From Trema orientale (Eukaryota; Streptophyta; Magnoliopsida; Rosales; Cannabaceae): 64,000 nucleotides of DNA. The position numbers were made by a program, and so were the translations under genes. The notes below the pieces were generated by a model. The model did no database searches, was not told the origin of the DNA, and saw only the letters and a program-made list of their open reading frames with translations. Shown piece after piece: positions 23,116 to 33,310 of the stretch. Within the stretch, counting starts at the first letter, position 1. The number at the start of each line of letters is the position of its first letter. The DNA lies in NCBI GenBank assembly GCA_002914845.1, contig JXTC01000004.1, positions 1,628,862 to 1,692,861 of the forward strand, given 5' to 3'.

Positions 23116-23304
23116 TCATTTGGAAGCCGAGGCTGTGGATGCTTGCTTGGAACCTGAACCTTGGGTTGGTATGACAACTCCAGGCCAGGAGCGGCACTGG
23201 CAATGCTTTCCCTTCTCTATGCTGTTGTACAGGCTTGGGAGGTGCTTACCGCACCCTCCCCAGGTGTACTTTTTACAGGTTTGGCACTCAACTTTGTAGC
23301 ACAT
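23116..23304 (-). CDS. Small conserved Cys-rich protein, 62 residues
   Basis: A single-exon frame on the minus strand gives a 62-residue protein beginning MCYKVECQTCKKYTWGGCGK and continuing HLPSLYNSIEKGKHCQC, then RSWPGVV. Cysteines at 2, 7, 10, 18, 34 and 36, with CxxC and CxC pairs, suggest a small zinc ribbon. I recall closely similar short plant proteins with the same CGKYTWGGCGKH and HCxCRxWPGV strings, annotated as uncharacterised. The tail is Ser/Ala/Lys-rich. The patch is GC-richer than its neighbours, with no intron needed. Function is unknown; it is not secreted, since no signal peptide is present. Confidence 0.75.
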   Translation of the reverse strand: MCYKVECQTCKKYTWGGCGKHLPSLYNSIEKGKHCQCRSWPGVVIPTQGSGSKQASTASASK

Positions 23305-23648
23305 TTTGGTTTTTTGAACTCTCCTTAGGCCTAAGGTTTGAGTTTGTTATATTGGTTGCGTTACTCGCAGTTTATATAGCATTTTGTCGTATCGAAATTA
23401 TCGCCGACTATTTTGTATCCTCACCTCTACTATTCCAACTGAGACAACTTTATTCGAAGGTATCGATTTGCATAGTAATTCACTTTACGAATTTGTTATC
23501 AAAAGATCCTCGACACACCCTAATGGTTGGCTAAGTTGGGCTTTTTTTTTAAACGATTCTTGGGATATCTTTTGGAACATGGAAAACTATATTGGACCAA
23601 ATTGGTATTGGTGGAGAGAAAAAAAAAATATATATATATATATATATA

Positions 23649-23824
23649 GGGCATAGATGTAGTTCTGCTGACGGGACCAGTCCCGTTCATGTTTTGATCA
23701 ACACAGGTCATGTTTTGGCCAACACAGGTCATGTTTTAGCCAACACAGATTGGTCAAAATATGACATGTGTTGGCCAAAACATGAATGGGACCGGTCCCC
23801 CTCGAGGGACTACATCCGTGACCC
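23649..23824. mobile_element. Foldback MITE of about 176 bp inside a (TA)n run
   Basis: The left end GGGCATAGATGTAG and the complement of the right end GGGTCACGGATGTAG pair. Further inside, GGGACCAGTCCCGTTCATG pairs with CATGAATGGGACCGGTCCC. Three 21-bp tandem repeats of CAACACAGGTCATGTTTTGGC lie near the centre. The element sits within TA dinucleotide runs on both sides, so the target duplication cannot be read. Confidence 0.75.
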
Positions 23825-23904
23825 ACATATATATATATATATATATAAGCAACGTGACCCCTTTTCTGCATTATTTATTTGGAGGAGAAAGCAACCTTAA
23901 AGGC

Positions 23905-24836
23905 TGAAACTACAAAGTTGAACTTGATTGGTTAAAACAAAAGTAAAAAACAGAGGAAAAACGCACTGAATAGTTGAAGAAATAAGAATGTACTCTCTGT
24001 CCAATTACCAGTCCATAAATATTCATCTCGTTTGGAATGATACTTGTGTCTCTTTGGAAGTGTAACGGTATATCTCTTAAAAATACAATGATAAAACGCA
24101 ACGGTCGGCTTCATCTGGCACCTAAGGTAATGAAGACAAATATTCCAGTCCAGTAGGAGTTTTCTCCACTAAATTATCCAACTTGTAAATCTTTGGAAAT
24201 CATTTGAACTTATTTGGGGCAGATTTGAGCATTAAATTTTTTGGACAATGACAGAAGAATTCCTCCACAGAGCACACCAAATTTGGTGACACAGTTATAT
24301 ATATTGAACGATAGTGATGGAATCATTCCACACTAATTTATATCAACTCACTTTGTGAGAATTATCACTGAGCCAGTGCTATTATGCCACATGCTTGATC
24401 AAGAAAATATTCCTCTTGATCAATCAAAAGGGCCAAGTATATTCCAAATTGTTTCATTATGTTTTCTCGTCGGAGGCTGATGCAAGAGTATGACCGTTAC
24501 ACCAGCGCATTAGCCTACGTCTCAAATTATCAACTGCTCATTGATCGATTTTTTAAAACGCAAATGGATAGTTTTCTAAACCACATGAGGGAGTCAATAT
24601 AGAATGCAAGAAAATCATCGAAAACAATAATTGATATACGTTATTTTTACAATCATGTCATGCACCATGTCGATTTATATGTTAACATAGTAGTTATAGG
24701 TAGAATTTGAGTTCCCTAGCCTAGACTACAACGCAATATTAAAGCTCGAAAATCCATTCTGAAAACATATTATTGCCCACTAAGCAAAACCAGCGTGAAT
24801 CCAAGTCCAGCTTTGCTAGGGAAATTAAGAAGAGTA
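23905..24836. other. Intergenic, nothing recognised
   Basis: No coding frame, RNA gene or clear repeat was found. The segment next to 23304-23650 on the minus strand could contain the promoter or leader of the small Cys-rich protein. Confidence 0.3.
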
Positions 24837-26888
24837 TGAGTGTTTTGCCCTTTTTTCTACTTTTCTATGAGTGATTCTCAAATTTTCTTTTCTAGGAGTC
24901 CTAGAGGAGCCAAAATACTAAAATACCCTCCTAGCCAAAATCACCTATTACCCAACGCTAAACTCATAACCCAATACCAAACTCTCCTTTTCCAACCAAA
25001 ACTTAAACCGTTCTTTCTCCTCCAATGGCCATCTAAGCTGCCGCGTAGCCCAATCACTCGACCCTCCCAAGCCGACCTTCGCCGCCCCTGAGGCCTCAAC
25101 TTCGGCCACTAGCTGGAGTGGTCATGCCTACATCTCCTGCTCCAACTACAAGATCTCCACCGACACATCCATCTCGAGCCGCTCACATCTTCGCCGCGTA
25201 CATCTTGGCTCTAGCTCNNNNNNNNNNNNNNNNNNNNNNNNNNNNNNNNNNNNNNNNNNNNNNNNNNNNNNNNNNNNNNNNNNNNNNNNNNNNNNNNNNN
25301 NNNNNNNNNNNNNNNNNNNNNNNNNNNNNNNNNNNNNNNNNNNNNNNNNNNNNNNNNNNNNNNNNNNNNNNNNNNNNNNNNNNNNNNNNNNNNNNNNNNN
25401 NNNNNNNNNNNNNNNNNNNNNNNNNNNNNNNNNNNNNNNNNNNNNNNNNNNNNNNNNNNNNNNNNNNNNNNNNNNNNNNNNNNNNNNNNNNNNNNNNNNN
25501 NNNNNNNNNNNNNNNNNNNNNNNNNNNNNNNNNNNNNNNNNNNNNNNNNNNNNNNNNNNNNNNNNNNNNNNNNNNNNNNNNNNNNNNNNNNNNNNNNNNN
25601 NNNNNNNNNNNNNNNNNNNNNNNNNNNNNNNNNNNNNNNNNNNNNNNNNNNNNNNNNNNNNNNNNNNNNNNNNNNNNNNNNNNNNNNNNNNNNNNNNNNN
25701 NNNNNNNNNNNNNNNNNNNNNNNNNNNNNNNNNNNNNNNNNNNNNNNNNNNNNNNNNNNNNNNNNNNNNNNNNNNNNNNNNNNNNNNNNNNNNNNNNNNN
25801 NNNNNNNNNNNNNNNNNNNNNNNNNNNNNNNNNNNNNNNNNNNNNNNNNNNNNNNNNNNNNNNNNNNNNNNNNNNNNNNNNNNNNNNNNNNNNNNNNNNN
25901 NNNNNNNNNNNNNNNNNNNNNNNNNNNNNNNNNNNNNNNNNNNNNNNNNNNNNNNNNNNNNNNNNNNNNNNNNNNNNNNNNNNNNNNNNNNNNNNNNNNN
26001 NNNNNNNNNNNNNNNNNNNNNNNNNNNNNNNNNNNNNNNNNNNNNNNNNNNNNNNNNNNNNNNNNNNNNNNNNNNNNNNNNATGATTTTAGACTAAATTT
26101 GTGACTACAAATGGTGGGACTGATTTTTGTGTTTTAGATTGATTTGTGACAATGACAGTTTTATGTGTGATGAATCGTCACAAAAATGAATTTTGGGACT
26201 GACTTTTTTGTGTGTTGGATTGATTTGTGATAATGACAATTTTTTGTATGTTGGATGGTCACAAATTGTGGCAATTTTTGTAAGACAGACACAAATTTTG
26301 TGACTAGCAGTCACAAATCATGTTTCGTTGCACAAAATTATGACTGTTATGAATTATATATATTGGTATTACATATATATAAAGCCATTGAATTTGTTAT
26401 TCAATGTGAACACTTATTTTGTTTTTATAAGACATGCACAAAATTTGTGACTAGTAGTCACAAATCAGGGTTATATGGCACAAAAATTATGACTAGCATA
26501 AATTATGTGACTGTTAGTTTTATATATATTGACAACTAATAGAGAAAATATCATGGTTTTTCTTATAAAATTAGATTTGTATTAGACAAATGTAATTAAG
26601 CCACTGTTGGCCAATAGGAAATAATACTTATCTTCTTTTTGTAATGTTGGCGTAAATTTTATTACTAAGAGTCACAAATCACGATAACATGTCAAGATTG
26701 TACAAATTATGATAATAAAATCTCATAATGTTTGTAACGATGTAAATCATAGTGTGACCTATAAAGACACTTTCAGAATGAGTATTTTTTCTCTCTCCAA
26801 AAGTTGCTAGAAATGTAATTTTTTACTCCTATAAAAGGAATTATGAAAAATACTCCTAAAAAAATAAAGTAGAGACAAAACACTCCTA
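24837..26888. mobile_element. DNA-transposon-like element with an assembly gap inside
   Basis: The left end GAGTGTTTTG(CCC) and, inverted, the right end GGAGTGTTTTGTC look like terminal inverted repeats. Partial matches continue for about 70 bp, for example TTCTTTTCTAGGAGT near the left and CCTTTTATAGGAGT inverted at the right. Near the right end a subterminal motif TTTGTGACTAGTAGTCACAAA-like recurs (about 26293-26320 and 26437-26465), as in CACTA or Mutator-type elements. No target duplication was found. The GC-rich segment 25020-25217 before the gap looks coding-like but is not recognised. Confidence 0.45.
25218..26081. other. Assembly gap, 864 N
   Basis: A continuous run of unknown bases. 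Any frame drawn across it is an artefact. Confidence 1.
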
Positions 26889-27691
26889 ATTACTTTAATT
26901 TCCCTCATCTATTTCTAGAGGATCAGAAATGAAAAAGCCCATTTCGAACACCGTTAGGCCCACACTTCCGTGTCCTATAGGGCCTAGGTTTTTGTTGAAT
27001 TTCACTTGGTTTGTTTGTACATCTTTCAATTAAACTAACCTTGGAAGAATCTTAGAGAAATTACACAATATACGGTGTTTCTAAAAAAAAAATTAAAAAA
27101 TACGATGGTTTTGTATTTTTTAAGGTGGACACAATTTTTATTAGAAAAATATCATTTTTTTAAGAAGTATTAAAAAAAATACTATTTTTAAAAATAATAA
27201 CTAGTTTAGTTTCTGATAACCAGTTTAAAAATAGTAATTAGTTTCTGATAACCAGTTTTCAGAAACTAATAACTAGTAATCAAAGATATTTATAACTAGT
27301 ATATAACTAATAACCAGTAACCATTTTTTTGAAACCAGCATCCAATAACTATTTTAGAAATGGTATTTTTTAAATATTTTTTAGAAAGTGATATTTTCCT
27401 AATAAAAATCGTATGAAAATTAGAAAAAAGTCCGCCTTCCGTATATTTGTAATTTTTTTCGGTTTTTATAAATAGAAGTGTTAGAAGCTCAAGAATTTTT
27501 AAGGCAAGAAAGAAAAACCATAAAATGAAAAATCCATAACCTATAAAACCTCGATATTGGAAATGATAAGGTAAGTCACCACATAAAAGACTCACTAGTT
27601 TGCAATGTCTTTTGGTCAGTTTTCCAAATTAACAGAATCTAGAACCTTTATACCCAGGTTTCTTCATTAGCACAAATAGAATCCAAGACCT
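26889..27691. repeat. AT-rich element with inverted ends at about 27058-27458
   Basis: AAATTACACAATATACGG (about 27058) is answered in inverted orientation by CCGTATATTTGTAATTTTTT (about 27437). Between them lies low-complexity ATAACTAGTTTAGTTTCTGATAACCAG-type DNA like that at 6400-6830. It is a probable non-autonomous element. The last 100 bp should contain the NASP 3' untranslated region. Confidence 0.45.
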
Positions 27692-30465
27692 TCAAGAGGT
27701 GTCGCCATTACTATTATCTTCTTTAGAATCTAGTGCAGGTTTCTTCGTAGGGTTTGATTCTGTTGTGCCTGAATTCATCACCACTCGCTTGACTCCTCGC
27801 CCCACCACTCCAAGATGTGTGACCCCAGAAGATCCACTTGCCTGACTAGTAGAAATAGTTGGGGAGTCGAAACCTCCATTGCTCTTAGCAGTACCTATTG
27901 GTGAAGGGTTCACTGGCAGCACCGATGAAGATCCACTCTTCTCACTACCTTTTGCCTTGGCAGCAGCTATTCCTAGGATTTCAGAAAGAATCGATTTTGG
28001 GTTTGACACCAGCTGTTGCAAATCTTCAAGCTGCAAACCAAATGGTAAATACTTAACTCAGAAACCTTGAACAATAAATATTTTCCTTTCTAATTCAAGT
28101 CAGACCTACCTTCTTTTCTAGATCACCAGCAAGGCCAGTTAGTGTTTCAATCTCTGCTTGTTTGTTTGAGTCAGAAGCTGATGATGAGGATGTTGATTCA
28201 GATACATTGTTTGCTTCATTCTTGAGCCGCTGTGTCCGAGCCTGGCAAACAGATATAGCCTTCTGGCAGAATAGAATTGCTTCTTGTGGCTGAGAGCCAA
28301 TCTCCAGACACAAACATATCCGAAAATTTCTAAATTAACCAGTTAAGTATTTGAGTTGCAACGTGTACAGCATAAGTTAGAAACAACCAAATGCATCATA
28401 CACTTAAAAGTTAAGACCCTAAAGATGTGATCAAATGGCCAAATAGATTACTGCAGAAGGGAATATGAGCAAAAGCTGATCATAGCATCTCAACAAACAC
28501 GTCATTTTAAGTATAAATGTCCTAATCTTATAAAGGATACAGTTCAGCTATATGTCGGCTGTCAGGTTCAACCAAGTGCTCTAAAATGGATAGTGCTTTC
28601 TGGTAATCGCTGAGAGAAGTTTCAATGTCCTCTACAAAGAGAACAAAAAGAAATAATTCATGCTTAAAACACATAAGGGCTCTCGAAGAAATCAGCCAAA
28701 ATTTTGGTAAAAAAATGAATTCGGCAAACAAAAAAAGTCAGAGATTTAAATCAGAACAAATGAATAAGCACAACAACACACCCCTTTCCAGTGCAACTTC
28801 TGCTAAAGCTGATAATATGTCAACTTTCTCCATTGTATCACCCGACTGTTTTTCAGCAATTGCTCTAGCAACATCTAGCATCTTCCATGCCAAATCAAGG
28901 TCTGATTCATCTTCATCAGCTTCAGCAAGGTCCTCAGCATCACTGTCTTCGTCACCTTCCTCCTGATCATTCCCGTTGGAAACTGGCTCATAACAAATCA
29001 AAGAAAAAAGGTAAAAGATCAATGTATAATCACCAACTTTTTGGCTAGTAAGAAAACATCAGAAACGAATGCTGTAATATCAGATTTCAATAGATAGAAT
29101 GTGCAGTCTTATGCAAGTAAATACCTACCATCATTAGCCACTCCTTCTGGATTATTTACTGACACATCATCTCCTCCTTCACCTGAAGCAGAAGCCCCAG
29201 AAGATTCCCCATTTGTGACATTCTTAACAGATCCATCTTTTGCGGACTCTTGTTGAGATTCGCCCTCCTTCTTGGGTACAGCACCCAGGGGATCAGCCTC
29301 CTCCTGAGCTTTGTAGAGCAAAGCACATCCATATTTATAGTATGCCGTGATACATTCAGGAGAAAGCTCACCAAAGCGTGCCACCCTGATTTTTGGACAA
29401 ATTATTACCAACAATTACTAAAAAGTGAAAGGATATGATAGAGGAATAAAAAAAAGGTTTTTGGAGTTCCCAAAGAAATTGAGTCAAATGAAATTAGGAA
29501 CATTAACATACCGTCAATTCAACATGAGAACCAAGAAACATCATTCATAGTAAGTACAGCCAGTTACCAAAGTACAAAATATGAAAAGTCCAGTTATTGC
29601 CCCTCTTCATAGGAGGCGCCTCACAGTGATGACAAAATAGTAGACAGCGTAGAATACACGAAATGCGAATTAGCCCTACTAAGCGTTTAAAAACTCATCG
29701 ACATGCTAATTCTAGAATGAAAAGCTAAATCATTTTCATATAAAATAAAACTGAACACAAATTGGGTTTAAAAAAACACACAAACCGATACAACATATGA
29801 AACAAGTAATGAGCTCAAAAATAAAGCAGGGTTTCAGTACGCATTAATGTCTACTAGCCAAAGCAAAAACAATGCGAAAAGTTCAAGTACAAGAGGATGC
29901 CACAACCCACAAGGTATGTTACACATGCTTTTACTCAATACACCATAAGTTACAAATTCGAAAAACCTAACCAAATCCAGTTTCTGAACCTCATACACAT
30001 ACATCTATATACAAAGACACTCAAAAAGGTACAAAATTTCAGCTAAATTATCTAAGAAATGAAATAAGAATACCGTCTCAATATTTAAAAAATAAAAATA
30101 AAATTCATTGCATTCTCCTAAAATTTCCCAAGAAAGCAGCAAGAAAATTGAAAAAAGCCAAACCTGATCTCTAGGGCACGGCTGAAGCACTCGGCAGCCT
30201 CACTGTAATCAGAATCTTTGAGAGCCCTGGATCCCTTCTCCATAAACTCATCCGCCAACTCCAGCGACGTCTCGGACCCCTCGCCGGAGTTCGGACCAGA
30301 AGCTTCGGCCGCGACGGCGCTGCCGTTATTGCAAGTGGACTCCGTTCCTCCTTGAGCGGTCGATTCTATGGTGGCTTCGTCGGAAGGCTGGGTGTTTAGG
30401 GCATTGACGGCTTCAGCCTCCGTAACGGGGGCTTCGGACGCTGGAGCTCCAGCTTCTTCAACCAT
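27692..30465 (-). CDS. NASP: NASP-type histone H3/H4 chaperone
   Basis: Six exons on the minus strand: 30465-30164, 29385-29129, 28982-28782, 28631-28541, 28329-28110 and 28030-27692. They give 469 residues and all phases agree. The N-terminus is acidic and Ala/Ser-rich. The first TPR is ADEFMEKGSRALKDSDYSEA followed by FGELSPECITAYYKYGCALL. A long acidic insert (DEDSDAEDLAEADEDESDLD) interrupts the second TPR at LAWKMLDVARAIAEK. The SHNi-TPR region includes DYQKALSILEHLVEPDSRHI, NFRICLCLEIGSQPQEAI and CQKAISVCQ. A basic stretch GRGVKRVV and KKPALD near the C-terminus may be a nuclear signal. The family binds H3-H4 and passes it to nucleosome assembly. Introns begin at standard GT, although exon 5 joins a CT|GT donor inside the conserved RHIAEL/NFRIC string. 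Confidence 0.94.
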
Positions 30466-30569
30466 GGCTTCCGATTTCGATAACAGGAAAGAGAATCAGG
30501 AAGCTCTCCTACTTGGGGGTGGGTTCGCTCCCTCTGCTTCAAAAATGGAAAACCCTCAAATTCTTTTTC

Positions 30570-30579
30570 TGGCGCAAAA
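30570..30579 (-). promoter_or_regulatory. E2F site upstream of NASP
   Basis: On the gene's sense strand this reads TTTTGCGCCA, a match to the E2F consensus TTTSSCGC. It lies about 105 bp before the NASP start codon. E2F controls S-phase genes, and supply of histone chaperones is needed in S phase, so the position and type of site agree with the gene's role. Confidence 0.6.
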
Positions 30580-30815
30580 ATTAGATTCTATTAAATTGGT
30601 TGATACTTTGTAAAATTACCTATGTCTCCCACGGTACAACTTGAATTTCTTTTTCATAATTTTCCCACAATGTGGGTGGCCAAATAAGAAGACAATTACT
30701 TGAAATATATCAAGAATATACTTATTAAATGTGCAAAACACTTTCTTCCTTTTTTAAAAAGAAAAAATAAATATTTTTATTTTAATAAGTCGTTCGCCAT
30801 GCGAGAAATACAATT

Positions 30816-32190
30816 AAGAATTTATACATCACAAATCAAATATTATTAGGAAAAAAAAAAAAAAAAAACTACACTTAGAGAATACAACACACTCCCTAAG
30901 ATTAAGCTCATCATCGTCACTACCATTTGCTTAACAAAGTAGTCTAAGCTTTAACTATATCCAACCAATTTCTCACTTGTTCTTTCATTTCTCTATCGTA
31001 CACTGAAAATTGAAAAAGAAAATGAAAAAAAAATCAAAAAGATTAAAAAATATACCAAACTCAGTACATTGTTAAAAATATAAACTAAACCCATATAACA
31101 AGTCCTATATCGAAATTTAAAAGTCTTTTGTCATTTATAAAATTAGAATGACATGATAGTAATGACGCTTAGTATGAGAAGAACACTACTACGAAGAGAT
31201 TGATCTTTCATTTTATTTTTTTCTTGAATTCTTTTTAATTTTTTTTATTATATATTTATGTAAGGGATAATTGTAAAAAAATATCCTGAAGTTTGGGTGT
31301 TCTGCAATTTAAACCTTGAAGTTTGAACTCTGCAAAATAATACCCTGAGATTAAGAATTTCTGAAAATTTATACCCTGGACAGAATTTTTGACCAATTTT
31401 AGGAACAAAAAAACAATAATATCCTCAATTAAACCTAGATTAATCCATATTATTTATCTTAATTTTGAGGATATTATTGTATTTTATCAGTTAAAAATCA
31501 ACACAGGGTATTAATTTTTAAAAATTCGTAATCTCAGGGTATTATTTTACAGAATCCAAACTTCAGGGTTTAAATTGCAGAACATCCAAACATGAGGGTA
31601 TTTTTTTGTAATTATCCCATTTATGTAATCTTGGTTCAGTAAATTACTTAGATATCCTTTGAATTTCGGTCATATGACAATCACGTGATATTCATGTTAA
31701 TTAGACTGACGAAATAACCACCATATATGGAGTTTAGGGATATCAGTTTTACTTTTTATAATTAAGGGTGCAAAGTGAGTCAATGTACAAAGTTCATGGG
31801 AAAAAGATAAAAATAGACCTAAAAAAACTAACGAAAATAAAACAGAACTAGTATTAGGGGACTTCAGTGTGTTTTGCTCCAAAAATAATTGAGTTCAGAG
31901 TTAATTTTACTTAATTTTGTCGAGTTTAAGAGGTTTTTGTATTAAAAAGCTTTATTTATATAAGATAATTTTACAATCAGATCTAACGGTTATATAAAGT
32001 TAGGTTACTAATTACTAATCTCCTTAATTTGGAGAATATTATTATCTTTTTATTACTAAAATAATTCAAAAAGTCAATTTAGGCTATTACTTTTCACAAA
32101 TTTTTAATCTCATGATATTATTTCAAATTTCGAGGTTAAAATAACATGATAATCTCAATCATATAACAAAATATTAATTAAGAATTATAT
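30816..32190. repeat. Intergenic repeat unit, copy A
   Basis: Most of this segment recurs at 35990-37060, and its first 80 bp recur at about 33149-33222 (AAGAATTTAT(A/T)CATCACAAA, then TTAGAGAAT(A/G)CAACACACT). Shared strings include ATCACTACCATTTGCTTAA-like and TTTGAATTTCGGTCATATGA-like sequences. Copy A contains an extra MITE (31264-31618) not present in the other copy. No coding region was found. Confidence 0.7.
31264..31618. mobile_element. MITE with >100-bp inverted ends and 10-bp target duplication
   Basis: The left end GGGATAATTGTAAAAAAATA and the inverted right end GGGATAATTACAAAAAAATA stay similar for more than 100 bp, including TTCTGCAATTTAAACC in both. The element is flanked by ATTTATGTAA at 31254-31263 and 31619-31628. 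The paralogous copy at 36465-36474 has this 10-mer once and no insert, so it is an empty site. A 9-10-bp duplication and long inverted ends fit a Mutator-like non-autonomous element. It is 355 bp with no coding capacity. Confidence 0.9.
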
Positions 32191-32958
32191 AAGACTTTGA
32201 AAGACATTACATTTGTATAATATTTGGATGAACGAAATGAAAAACAAGAGGGGAAAAAAAAAGAAAGAAAAACTAACTTCACATTTTTTTAGTAGGATAA
32301 GAAGCCATTTTGTTGATTCTACGTAAACCATGAGGTTTTCCTGTGTTTCTCTTCATTCTTATGTAGCCTTTTTCTCCCCATTTTGACCCTCAAGAGTTCT
32401 TTACGATGACGTAATCTAAACCCTTGGATGATTCATATCCAATGGCTGCCACACCATGGTCTAGATGGCTTCCACAATGTCCATCAAAGACACCCTATAT
32501 ATATAAATAATCAGCAAATCAAATCTTATATAGATACTTCCAAAAAAAAAAAAAAAGAGAGGAAATAAATAATACGTAAAAATAACTAAAAGAGAAAACA
32601 CAAAACTTTCTATTAAGAAATCATGACAAGTGTACATAGGGTCTATAGCATGGTAACATGGCCATTGACTCACTCTACTCTCTTTTATTTTCAACAGAAC
32701 TATAATACATACTCTCTCTCTCTCTCTATAATAATTTTTATTTAAATAACCATACAACCTTCTTTCTTCTCTTTAAGTTATGTATCTATATATATATATA
32801 TTTATATAGATACTTTAGGTGTCTATATATATTGAGATTCTCTCCTTTCTCTCCTACAATTCTGCGTCTTAGTAAAAGCTAAAGCTATTTCTATTATTCC
32901 ATATGTATGATTCATTCCCTCTTGTAGTTCAAAAAGTGGATTAAAAGAAAACTTAGAC

Positions 32959-33059
32959 ATGGAAGAGAAACTCTTGAAATCAAGATTTAAGAAGGTTTGT
33001 GTGTTTTGTAATAGTAGTATTGGGAAGAGGGCTTGCTATAGAGATGCGGCCATTGACCT
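32959..33059 (+). pseudogene. Orphan first exon of a LOG-type cytokinin-activating enzyme
   Basis: The frame reads MEEKLLKSRFKKVCVFCNSS then IGKRACYRDAAIDL and meets a donor-like GTAATT at 33060. This matches the N-terminus of LOG proteins (RFKRVCVFCGSS...GKR..YRDAAI.L), cytokinin riboside 5'-monophosphate phosphoribohydrolases. I found none of the later conserved exons, such as those carrying the PGGYGT motif, before the next gene at 37326. The upstream 200 bp has a TATA-like run and pyrimidine-rich leader, so the start region of a gene seems preserved. It lies between repeat copies and next to a probable LTR. An extremely long first intron cannot be excluded, but no later exon is visible in the window. 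Confidence 0.7.
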
Positions 33060-33310
33060 GGTAATTAATTTTTTTAAATTTTCAGACTCTTTTAGATACT
33101 CTGTTTATCAATATTTGCTGTTTCCATATATATTTTTTCCATATAAATTAAGAATTTATTCATCACAAACCAAATATTATATATAAAAAAAGACTATACT
33201 TAGAGAATGCAACACACTTTTATTTTTGACCTAGCAATTTTTTTTTTAACAATAGTAAAATACTTGGTAGATTTTTATTCAAATATTATACATTTTTTTC
33301 CGAGTAACAG

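Noticed and set aside
25118-26104. 328-codon open frame on the plus strand
   Set aside because: Almost all of it is the N gap; unknown bases keep the frame open artificially.
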